The notes beneath the pieces are model-generated. The model was not told where the DNA came from, searched no databases, and saw nothing but the letters and a program-made list of their open reading frames with translations. Below, in pieces: positions 23,201-35,200 of a stretch of DNA of 64,000 nt; position 1 is the stretch's first letter, and the number at the start of each line of letters is the position of its first letter. This DNA is from Delphinapterus leucas (taxonomy: Eukaryota > Chordata > Mammalia > Artiodactyla > Monodontidae). The position numbers were made by a program, and so were the translations under genes. Where the stretch lies: NCBI RefSeq assembly GCF_002288925.2, contig NW_022098004.1, positions 13,650,581 through 13,714,580 on the forward strand, read 5' to 3'.

Positions 23201-26200
23201 ATAAGCTATCAGGGAACCCAAAGCCTTTCTAAGCAGAGCTTTTTCTAGAGCTTATGGGCTACGCTCTCCTTGCAGGGGAAATACAGTCTGTACTATGAAA
23301 TCACCACCTTCACCTTCTATAAGGGAGGTCAGTGCTCTCAAATGACTGTTTTTTTCCCCTCCAATTTGTGGTGGACTGATGCTTTTGTAAAATGCACTAA
23401 AGATAAATTAATAGAGGTGTGGGGGAAAAACAAACATAAATATTTACAAGCCCATCTAAAAATATATCATTAGATTGAACAGACAACAAGCACCCCTGGC
23501 AGTATGTGCTTATCTGCTCCCCTTGCATCTGGGAAAAGGGAGGCCAGCACTCAAGGTCCCGAAAGGTCAAGTCAGGTGTGTTGGGTGAGCTCAGCCCAGT
23601 CGAGTGAGGAGCGGTCACCTTGCTCAGCCCGTCAAAGAGCACGTTGAAGTGGGGCAGCACAGCGCCTCGGGCCACCTTGACGATGTTGTAGAGGGCCTCA
23701 CACGCGTAGTAGCGCAGCCTGCTGTCAGCATCATTGAAGCAGGTCAGCACCGGCTCAATCAACTCCTTCAGGTAGAGCCCCGAGTCCTGCGATGGAGTAG
23801 GAGCAGAAGCAGCTCAGAATGGGTCAGACCTCGGGGACCCAGCCCTCAGCTCCCTTGGAGACGCTCAGGCCCTCGAGTGAGGGCTGGGCTGAAAGACCCT
23901 TTGCAAGTCAGCTTCCTGGGATAAGGATCACGCCCAGGACCCTGGGTGCAAGGCCGCAGAGCCAGCCTTGAGGTCTGAGATGTGGAGAGAATGGCAATAA
24001 AGAAATCACAAGTCTGCAACACCCTGCTGGGGCTCAGGGGTCAGGGTCAAGGCCTTGGCTAGTGTGTACGTCCCTCCAGGAGAAGGGCTCACCTTGCCCA
24101 GCGCGATCGAGCAGGCGGCCAGGCCAATGAGGCCCCCTTTCCGGCTGTGCGGGTGCTGGGACAGGGCAAACTCCTGAGACAGCGTCTGGATCACATGCTT
24201 GATCTGCACGGTGTTGTTCTGGGCCACGAACTCCCGGACCAGCCTGGAGAGGGAGCAGAGAGGGGCTGCAGGACCAGCGGGATCAGGCTGCTCCTGCTAC
24301 TGCCGGCTCTGGGGCCGGCGCTGGGGTGAGGGAGGGAGATGACCTGTTTAGAAAGAGGAATTGGGAGTCAGGCATCTCGGGGCAGGGCTTTCCCAGTTCT
24401 GCTGCTGACTGGGAGGCGTTGGCTGGGTCATGGTCCTTTCCCTTTTCTGGGTCTCCACTTCCCTTTGTCTATGACGGAATGAAGAACAGTGGGGAACAGT
24501 GTCACTTCTGGGAATCTGAGAGAATGCAAGTGAATGTCCTGCTGGGGCCCCAAAACTGTAGTGATCCACCGTCTTCATTCAATACTTGCTCAGTGTTGCA
24601 AGCAGCTCATGCACCCAAGTGGTTCTCTGTGTCTGTGTCATTGTTTCTGGGGATCCACAAACAAACAAGGATGTGTAGCAACATGACACAAGCAACACCA
24701 CAGAAGCAAGAACGCCGCAGGTTAAGTCTCCCTGGGCTGACGGGGAGGTGCCATCTGAGTCAGATCTTAGAGCCATTACAGTAAGCCTTTTCCAGGTAAA
24801 GAAAGGAAGGCAGGGAACCTCAGGCACAGGGAAGAGCCTGGCTAAAGGCGGGGGCCCCGAAAAGACATGGTGTATTTAGGGAAGGGTGAGGAGTCCGGTG
24901 TGTGGAAGGGGTGGCTGGGGACAGTTAAAGGAAAAGACAAGGGCTTCCCTGGTGGCGCAGTGGTTGAGAGTCCGCCTGCCGATGCAGGCGACACGGGTTC
25001 GTGCCCCGGTCCGGGAAGATCCCACATGCCACAGAGTGGCTGGGCCCGTGAGCCATGGCCGCTGGGCCTGCGCATCTGGAGCCTGTGCTCCGCAACGGGA
25101 GAGGCCACAACAGTGAGAGGCTCGCGTAACACACACACACACACACACACACAAAAGGAAAAGACGAGCCGGTGAAAGGTTTCCAGCAATGGGGTGACAC
25201 ATTTATGTCTATGTTTTGACCAGAGAGGCTGCCTCGGGTGGGGGTGGCATGGTTTGACAGAGGGAGACTGAAATATCTCCAAGGGAGAATACCGCAGCTA
25301 TCAGGGTCAGGAAGGGGGGCCTGAAATACGGCCGAAGCAGTGGGAAGCAGCAGGGAGAGGGGACAGGGCAGGAAGGGTAGAGACGCCTGCACGGTGCCCA
25401 CCTGGGGGGTGATGCTAGCAGGGAGAGGGGGTCTGAGGGAGGCAGCGCCTGTGGTCACCCTGGGGGGATGCTCCCAAGGCAGGCCCTGCCCGAATGGAGG
25501 TGAGCACAGGGAGGCCCAGCTCCATCAGGCACCAGGGTCTCCTTTCAGAGCCCAGTGGACGTGAAGACACTCTGCCCTTCGGAGGCTCACAGCATCTCTG
25601 CAGTGAGAAGCCTCATGAGGGCCAATGGTGGCATGAGGGGCCCAGATAACCACTGGGAGCTGCGGCCTGGGGGTCAGGGACATCTTCCCAGGAGTGGGAA
25701 CTGAGCTGGACCTCGGAGGAGGCAGAGACCCTGAGAGAAGGAAACAGGTGTTCCGGGCAGGAGGAAATGTGTGGGCAAAGGCAAGGAGAGAAAAATAGCC
25801 AAATTTGCCTGGGGTCCAGAGAACAGCAGGAAATCAGCTGGGATGAGCTGGCCCAAGCAGCTCAGATTCAGGAGAAGGGATCTCACATCGTGGGTAACAG
25901 GGAAGCTGTTTACGGGTTTTGAAGAGATGGTCAAAGGGTGTTTTAAGAAGCCATGAGATGGGTGGGAAGGGGGAGACTGTCCCATCATCAGGTGGGAGGG
26001 ACTAGGACCCATGCAGCAGCTGAAGGTGTGACGAGGGAGGCCTAGAGATCACAGACTTTTCAAAGTAGTTGCCTGGACTCATTGCCTAATTGCTCTGCCC
26101 ATCACAGCAGGTACACTGCTCGCCTATGGCATAAATGGGGGTCTCAAGCTGGCTCAAAGAATTTTAAGGACAGTCAAGTCCAAAAGGTATTAATTAGTTT

Positions 26201-29200
26201 GTGCGGTTCCAGATCAGTGTCAGGAACCTGCTAGTAATTAGCGTTGTTTAACTAAATGTGCTGTCCTGTGAGGCTGTGACCACTCCTGTAAAAAGGCTGT
26301 TCAATGGGGATTACAGGGCTTGATAAAGATTCAATCCCGCAAGTCGTAGGGGGCATCTATTCTGTGCCTGGGGCTGTGGCCACAGGTGAATCAAACAGGC
26401 CTGACTCCTGAGCTGGCGGATGTGGGAGCAGAAACAGGGATTCCAGGAAGGGGCTATGCAGGTGGTCTGTGAGGGCCCTCTTGCTTTGATCTTTATAGGG
26501 TGTGATTCCACCAAGCCCACCCCAGGGGGCTGAGGGCTGTGGATGAACCAAGGGCCTCGGGAGGAAGCCAGTTCCATGAGCGCCCCCTCCCTAAGCAGTG
26601 TAATAAGGCACAGCACGGATGGCTCTACAGAAACCCGCGGTATTCTCAGACAGAACAAACCAGCCAGACGACGCCCAGTGATGTGTCAGAGCTCTCTGAC
26701 TATCATGACAGACACGGCCTCTTGAGAAAAGCCCTGCAGGTGTGCCAGAGAACAGCCAGAGCATTGGTGGTTCAGTGGTAGAATTCTCGCCTGCCACGCG
26801 GGAGGCCCGGGTTCGATTCCCGGCCAATGCAGTGCTGCTTTTTGGCCTCTTCCTGGCAAGCTCCCCCAGAGATCCTGCTGCAGGATCCAGCTCCTCAGTC
26901 ACGCCCAGCCTGCAGCAGCCAAGGGTGCTGCGAATCTCCGAGCGCACTTCCCTGCTTCGTGAGCACGAACAGCAGCTGGCTTCTCCACAGAGGCACCACT
27001 GGCTGCGGGACCCTTCCCCCGGTAAGGGGACTCCTGCTGCACCCCCTCAGCCTTGGCCAGTCTCCAGCAGGAAGCTGTGCTGAAGCCTGTGAGCTGTAAA
27101 ACAGCTCAACACACCACGTGAATGTGGAATGGGAGGACCCACACTTCAGAGAGGAGGAAGTCCCCAGAGTCTCAGTGGGCTTTTTGCTACTGAGAAGGAA
27201 CGACTTGAACTCTACTTCCTGTCCTGACGTCTGAAGGCAAATCAACTTCTCACGCACACACGTAACGCACACACATACACACATGCGCGCTTGTGCGCGC
27301 ACACACACAGCCTCCTCCAGCCTTCTCTCCTGCTCTGAAGCCTAAGCCTCTGCCGTTGCAGCTGTGCTGATGTGGCCTTCCATTCTGTGAATCAGTGTAC
27401 AGACAAGACGACTGGGGTTAAAGGGAGGTGCTCACACAGCTGTTCACAGCTGGAGCACTGGTGGTTCAGTGGTAGAATTCTCGCCTGCCACGCGGGAGGC
27501 CTGGGTTCGATTCCCAGCCAATGCAGCAGCAAACTTTTTTCTTTTATCATCCTAAGAGACTGGGTTTGACATTTCACACTCCCTACAGCATTGGTGATAC
27601 AGTCTGAAAAACCTAGAATGACTTTTTTCTAGCCTGAGTTTTCCACGCCTGTTTCCTAACCACAGAGACCTAGATCTTGTGTCCCCTTGTTCTTGAGGAG
27701 TCCAGGATGTGGGGATCACCAAAGCTGCTGCAAGCAGCTGTGCCTCCCCTCCTGCCCAGACAGGCTGCCCGGGGACTCTGACTGCGATGCCCCTGGGGAA
27801 GCCAGGCCGTGTGTGTTTCTGCTCTGTCGGTGTTAGAGTAGCCCTGAGAGTGGGAGTAACGACATTCATGAGGCTCCAGCAGGGCAGCAAAGACCCAGCC
27901 CTGCCAGCAGGGCAGCCCGTCCTGGAACCACCTCCTCGCCTGTCTCCTTGTTTCAGGTCACAAAAGGTCCCTGAGCCACCGGAAAGGGCCCTCCTCCCCA
28001 CTTGAGAGACAGCAAAGGGGATGCATTCCCTGCCCCTGAGGGGCTCTCTGCCAGAATCCCGTGGAGGGGAAACAAGAGAGGCCTCAAGGACTTTCATGCA
28101 AAACAGAGAAAAAAAATCTGGTGAGGACAGTGCAAGGTGAGGAGGGGGCAGGCGAGAAAGAGCACAAGCGGCAGCTTTCGTGGGGAGGGAGTGAGGTGTG
28201 GCTTCATGAGGGTCAGCTTTTGAAAGGGGTTCTGAAAGATCAGTAGGTGTTCATTCAGGGTGAGGAAGCCGGGACAGAGGGAACAGCATGAACAAAGGCT
28301 CAGAGGAAGGAGAGAGGCACTTGGATTGGCAGCACAAAGGACACAGGTGGAGGAGACGTGGGTGACAGGGCCAGAGAGGCTGCGCCCACTCACGTGCTTG
28401 GCAAAGGAAGTGGCCTTTGCTTCTGGTGGCCGTGAGCAGCCACGGAAGGTACGAGTGATCTGCAGCGGTGGGTGGTAGGGATTCGAACAGCGTTTAGGGA
28501 ACTCTGAAGACTGCAAAGGCTGACAGAGACCAAATGGTGGGAGAGTGTGAGGAATGGGGCACTAACGACGGGTGACAGCGGTCAAGTGTAACAGGGTCTC
28601 CTGAAGGGGGAGGAGATGGGCAAGGGGAATATCTGTGTTCAGCACCCCCTGACATTCCCGTTCGCTCTACACCAGCTGCAAGGTCCCCCCACCCCGAATC
28701 TTACCAGGACGCAACTCAGGGCACCCCAGGCCACTACAAATACAATGGTCCATTCAGTTCCCGAGGGCCTGGAACCCCAAGTCTCTATCTGCTCTTGGAG
28801 GAAGAATATTATCAGTGTCCAGGAGAGCGAGACAATGACAAACAGTGGTTCCCTGTAGAAGGAAACCCTGAGAACATGTTCTCACCGAAACCACCAGTTC
28901 TCAGAGCACTGTGCCTGGCCCTGTGGGTCACCCCTGGGGCCACAGCAGGAAGACCTGTCCCACGACCCGAGCCCACGCTCTCTACCTGACAGTCAGGGTG
29001 ATCAAGACAGGGCCGGCTGACCTCTGTAGTCTCACTGCTCAGCTGCCCAGCACAACTTTCCTCTCCAGTAAGGGCTTCTTACTGGGCCCTGCTATGCTAC
29101 TCCTTGGACACTTCCTGTCCATTCCACTCTATGGGGAAGCTCCCGCTCCCCTCCACATCCTAGCCAGCCTTAAGTCCAGTTCACATCCAGCCCCCTGCTT

Positions 29201-32200
29201 TTCCCGACCGTCCCAGGAAGGACCACCACTCCTCTGAACGCTGAAGGACTCGGCCACCCCGCAGTCTGTGCCCAGCACTGCACCATGGAATGTCACGGGT
29301 TTTTTCTCACGTGTTTCATGTTTCTAGCTCCACAGCTCCAGGCCAGAGTCCCTGAGGACAGACTGGTGCCACGATTCTCTGCCTCTTGAGCGCCAGCCCT
29401 CTGCCCGCGTCTAGAGCTCCCCACACAGTAAGTGAGGAATCAGTAAGCATCTGCCCAGGGACCCATCTGTGCGGGCAGGCGGGGCCGCAGGGCAAGCTGT
29501 AGGGAAACACGGGCAAAGCCCCACGCTGCTGTACTGGTGACAAGGGGTGGCCTGCTCATCTACACCTAACCTGTTGGGTAAATCAGAACTGTACTTGGAC
29601 GGGCCTAACCCCTAGTTTACTATTCAAGTTAGGAGGGACAAAGGGCACCACTACCAGGATCTCAAAACGCACACTGAGAAGGACCAGGTCCCCAGGGCCG
29701 TGGCTGGGGACAGATGCCGATGCCAGGATGTGACTTGACATGCGTTTGCCTAGGGCTGAACCAACCCCTTGGGGGTGCCCCAAAGAGCCCCCGTCAGCAG
29801 GACCTGGTCTCTCCACAGGGCACAGGCAGAGAGAAAAAGCAACTACAAAGGGAAGCAGAGGAAGTGAAGTTTGAAATCCGGGCGTCCCCAGTTCCAGGCT
29901 AGTGTCTCTTCAAAAGAACACCCCGTCTCCTCTTTCATCTCCACGTTGTGAGCCACAGCTGGGGGATCTCAACTAGTTCTGAAGTTAATATCTGGCCCAG
30001 ATCACAAGTCCCGGTGACCTTTGCTGACGTTAGGGTCACACGCATCGCTGTTCTATGTCCCAGAGAAGAGATCGGCTTCTGCTTCATTTCTCTAAAAACT
30101 CTGGCTGACGAAGTATCCTCTAGAGATTGCTCAGAGCCTCCATTCTCAACTAGTCAGAGGTGTCGCAGGATGGCAGCGACACCCATTCCCCAGGAGGCAC
30201 AACGCCCAATGCTGGCCAACTCCAAGCTCTCTACCCTGCTCTCAACTTCACCAAGTGCCACACCGACTACCTTGTCCCTGATTGCGAAGGAGCCACAGAC
30301 AGGCCAGGATGTGTCTTTCACCCAAGGAGAACCTGGGGCCTCGTCTCAGCAACAAAACCACAGCCCCGCACTGGGCCCCTCGGCCTCTGTAACGCAGCTC
30401 GGGGACAACCACAGGCTGCATGAGGACTGGGGAGCTGACCACTTCCCAGGAACACACTCTAAGTATTCCAGGGGTTGGTTATTCCTCACAGCAACCTCCT
30501 TCTGTAGTTATTATCATCTCATCATTTAGATTTGAAATAGAGCCTCAGGGAAACCAAGTCCCTTTCTTGAGGTCACAGAGGATCTGAACCTTGGCACCTA
30601 CAAAGCCCAGGCCCCCTCAACTGTACACCAGTTCCTCCCGCCCATCTTCTTAAAGCACGTCAGCTGCAAAGTGCACACACCCAATTACAGAGGGTGCTTC
30701 CCTTGTGCAGAACTCAGGCCCCAACTGAAGTGCAGCTTTCTCCATGCATTTTTGCCTTACTACATGCTAGGTAATGTGGTGGATGCTTTACACGTGTTAT
30801 CTCATTTAAACCTTAAAATAAGCCACAGAGCTAGGTACTATAATACCCATTTTACAGGTGGGGGGAAATGAGGCTCAGAGATGTTACGAAACATACAAGG
30901 TCACACAACTTATGGATGGGAGGTGCAGAAATCAAACTGAGATTTTTCTGACACCAGGTCTGAAATCTACCATGTTACATTATCCTCTCTTCAAACATCA
31001 AAGCTCCCACCTGTTGGATGCCTACTGGGTGCCAGGCACTTTACACACATTATTTCGTTTAGCCCTATCTCATTTCATGTGTTGATGTCCAAATGGCCCG
31101 GCCAGGAGGTGGCAGAGGTTTCTGCCATTGCACGCACATTCCTATGTCTTCAGAGGAGCCAGTCTTGGCTGTGGCTTTGTACTATTTTTAGAGAATTAAA
31201 TAAAATAATGCACATAATTTGTTTTGTACTGCATATGCTCATGTAACAGTATTAGTGCAAAATCAGAATCAAACCGTGATGTTATACACACCTAACAAGA
31301 TCATATTCATTCATTAACTGTTGACTGAGAACCTGCTTTGCTCCTGGCTCCAAGAAGGACAGAAAGATAATCCAGAGTTGTGTTTATTCCTATGCTGTAA
31401 AAATTCCAGCCTGGACTTCGGGCTGCCATTTTTTTCTTGACAAGTCCAATGAACCATCCCAGTTCTCTATGTGACATGCTGTAATCGGGCAACATATCCA
31501 GGCAGTGATTTCCCAAACAGAAGCTGGCAGGCAAACATCTCCTCCATCTGCTTTGCTGAGTATTTAAGTAACCTGGTTTCCACTTGCTCACTACTCTCCA
31601 GTAACTAAACAGGAAAAGCGGAACATCTGCCTCTGAGGAAAGGCCCAAGAGTTAGTTAAGTAGCAAAATATACTGAGCATCCACTGGGTATAATCAGTGG
31701 AAAAACTGTAAAGGAGACAGCAGGAGGCATGTTTGGATCTCAGGTGACAATAGACCACTGAATAAGTGCTTCCGTCAACTGTAACACAACCTACAGGCAC
31801 TCTTATTTTTTAAAATTGAGATATTATTCACATGCCATAAATTCACTCTTTAAACATGTACAATTAATTCAGTGAGTTTTAGTATATTCACAAAGCTGTG
31901 CAAGTGTCACCACAATCAATTTTAGACTTTTTTTAATCATCTCCAGAAGAAAACCTGTACTCATTAGTAGTCACTCCCCATTTCCTCCCAATCCCCCTCC
32001 CCCAAGCCCTAGGCAACCACTGATCTACACTGTCTCTGTGGAGTTGCCTATGAATCCACACAAATGAAATGATACAATACATGGCCTTTTGTGACTGGCT
32101 TCTTTCACTTAGCATAATGTTTTCAAAGTGCAATTTTTTCTTAAGACGAGTTAACTGAGGCACAGAGAGGTTAAACCCAAGGTCACAAACTCAAATGCTT

Positions 32201-35200
32201 ACAGGAGCCAAGAAGGAGACACAAGTAAGAAGGCCAAGGGAGGTAAGACAGGCTGTAGTGACCTACCCAACACAGGAAGCAAATTGGGGAGCCCATGTCC
32301 TGGCTGGGGGAAGAGGGTGGGCCCCTGGGTCCCCTACTGCTACATGGGAATGTGGGCCGCACAGAGCCATATCTTCCCATTCTGTAATAGAAGCCAGAAA
32401 CCTGAACTTCACTGTGAAATTTCTTGATTTAAAATATCCTGCAATCCAGGCCAAACCAAACAAACAGGTCTGCCAGCAGGACACGGCCCCTGGCTGCCAG
32501 CCTGTGACCCCTGGGTGAAGCAATCTGCTGGGTGGAATACTGACCCACACTCCAAAATCTGCCTGAAGTCACTTGGTAATAAACAGTGTCTCCCTACAGA
32601 GGTGGCAGGCTCCAAAAGGCCAGGTCAAACTCAGCAGTTCAACCCTGATCTGATCACAGAGCCCCAGGGATCCTGGCTCCCCACGCCACCCGCCCCACCC
32701 TGCCTTCCCCAGCAGGCAGGGACTCATCCCTCAGGAGCTCTGATCCTGGAGCCCCTCCTTGGGCTTCGGTGTTCTCAGGGCACGGGGCCTGGACACCTCC
32801 ATTTGCTGGCTTTAGGAACTCAAAGTTCAGGAACACCAGAGACTTGCCAGTGAGCCCATCCCTGGTCACCACGAAGGGCATCATCTCTCCCAGCCTGCAG
32901 TGAGGGCCCTGTCACCGCAGCGAGGGAGCACCCACCACACTTATCAGAACGCCTCCTGGCGTTTCTCCCCCACGCTAGACTCTCCCGGAGAGCAGGGCCT
33001 GGGGTCTCACCATTCCTGTCCTCGGGACTCATCAGGGACTATAACCCCTGACTCCAGGGCCCGCAAAACCTGCCACAGCCATTCTAAAATCTTAGCCTCA
33101 GGGCCTTATCCTTGAGAAAGCTGTGTGGGTGTGTTGGAGCCAGGCTGTGGGGTAAAGCCTCTCTAGGACTGTGCACAACAGGCTCACACATTTAGCCATC
33201 AGATCCTGGTCACCTAACACAGCCCGGTCTTGAGAGTCTAGAGTCTGGGGTCCTTCAGTCGAGCCAAGCATCCATCTCTGCATTTTTAGTGTCTGAGACG
33301 CCTGTCATCAAGATAAAACACCCTCCTCTTATTAGGAATTTTAACCCCTCACTCCAGCACCCCATGCAGTACTGGTTCTGCCACTCGAGCAGACAGATGG
33401 TTTCCAGAAAACAGGAAGTGGCAGTTAAAACTACCATGGGGGTGTTCAAGTATGACATTTTATTAAGTATTTTTCTCCCTTTTGGAAGGGAAAACCATTC
33501 ATTGTAATGGGGAAGCCTTTTGAGACAGAAGAACCTGAGTTTTTAGATCCAGGTTCTAGCTGCAAAACCTTGGGATGATTCCTTACCCTCAAGGAGCCTC
33601 TGTTTCCTCATCTGTGAAATGGGGTAACACTACCTAGCTCATAGGGCAGCTGCGCAAAATAAATGAGATGAGGGATGTACAAGGGCCAAATCCTCCTCCC
33701 CCCAAATAAGGCAGACAGTGTTTTACACGTGATCACTTTTTAAAATGATCAACGTTATGGACTGAATCGTCCCCCCCCCCACCCCCCAGTTCATACAACC
33801 CTAGTGGCAGTATTTGGAGATAGGGCCTATAAGGGAAGTAATTAAGGTTAAGTGAGGTCATATAGGTGTGGCCCTGATCCAATAGGATCAGTGTCTTTAT
33901 AAACAGAGACACTAGAAAGCTCCCAGGTGAAGCACAAATAAGTCCCTCTGTCCCTGAGCAAGTTGTGAAACACATACTCTGAGGAACATATCAAATAGGA
34001 CACTGGTCAGGGGACTAAGATCCAGCAAGCCACAAGGTGCAGTCAAAAAAAAAAAAAAAGAAAAAGAAAAAGAAAGTGGTGCTTGATGAGAGAAGCAGCT
34101 AGGTGGTTCTGGACATATTGGATGTCAGAGCTGAAGGGGAGGGTCCTTTTAGTAAAATCCAAACCCTTTAGCTGAGGAGGAAACTAAAACCCAAAGCAGT
34201 TAAGGCAGTGGTTCTCAACCGGGGTGACTGTCCGTTCCCCAGGGGACATTAGGCAGTGTCTGGAGACATTTTTGGTTGTACAAGTGACAGAAAACTACTG
34301 GTGTCTAGTGGGTAAAGATCAGGGATGCTGCTAAAAACCCTATAATGCACAGGACAGCGCACCACAACCAAGAATTATCTGTCCAAAAATATCAGTAGTG
34401 CTGAGGTTAAGAAACCCTGAGTTAAGGAATTTGCTGGAGGTCAAAGAATGAGTATCACACAACAGACTAGATTACAGCTGTACAAAGCATTCTGCAGTGA
34501 TGGAAATGTTCTACAATCTGCACTGTCCATTATGGCAGTTGACAGCCACATGTGGCTATTGAACATGTCAGATATGGGCAGTGTGACTGAGAAACTGGAT
34601 AAAATTTTTATTTTATCTTCAATAATTTAAATGTAAATAGCGCCCATGGCCAGTGGCTATTAGAGAGGGCAATTAGAGAGGGCAAAACTACAATCCATAT
34701 TTCCTGACGCCCAGACTGGCATTCTTTCGGTTTCACAGCCTGCCTCTTTCTACTCGTTTGAAATTACCCACCCACCAGACTTTATCACAACGATTTGGCT
34801 GGAAAAAAAAATACAAATGTAAAATAACAGCAGAAAAACCTTAATGTTCACAGTTAAATACCTTGTTTTATAATTAAAAAAAAAAAAGGAAAATGTCAGA
34901 TCATGGTTACAAATACAATGGAACCCCGTTATCCAGTTTCAGTTACCAATGGTCAACAGCAGGTCAGAAAATATTAAAAGGAAAATTCCAGAAATAAACA
35001 GTTTCTAAGTTTTAAACTGTATGCGGTTCAGAGTGGTGAGATGAAATATTGTGCTATCCCACCAGAACATTAGTCACCCTTCCTCCATCATATCTATGCT
35101 GTATATGATACCCACATACTTAGTAGCTTCTGGGTTATCAGATCGACTGTCGGTATCGCAATGCTTATGTTCAAATAGCCCTTATTTTACTTAATAATGG

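Larger units (their letters stand above)
21544..23618 (-). other. VAC14: VAC14 introns 5, 4 and 3
   Basis: Intron 5 (21544-22097), intron 4 (22206-22744) and intron 3 (22808-23618) are short and unique. No transposon or RNA gene is recognised in them. Confidence 0.75.

Noticed and set aside
24952..25100. tRNA-like sequence with B box in SINEs
   Set aside because: CHR SINE heads derive from a tRNA but lack a full cloverleaf, so they are not listed as tRNA genes.
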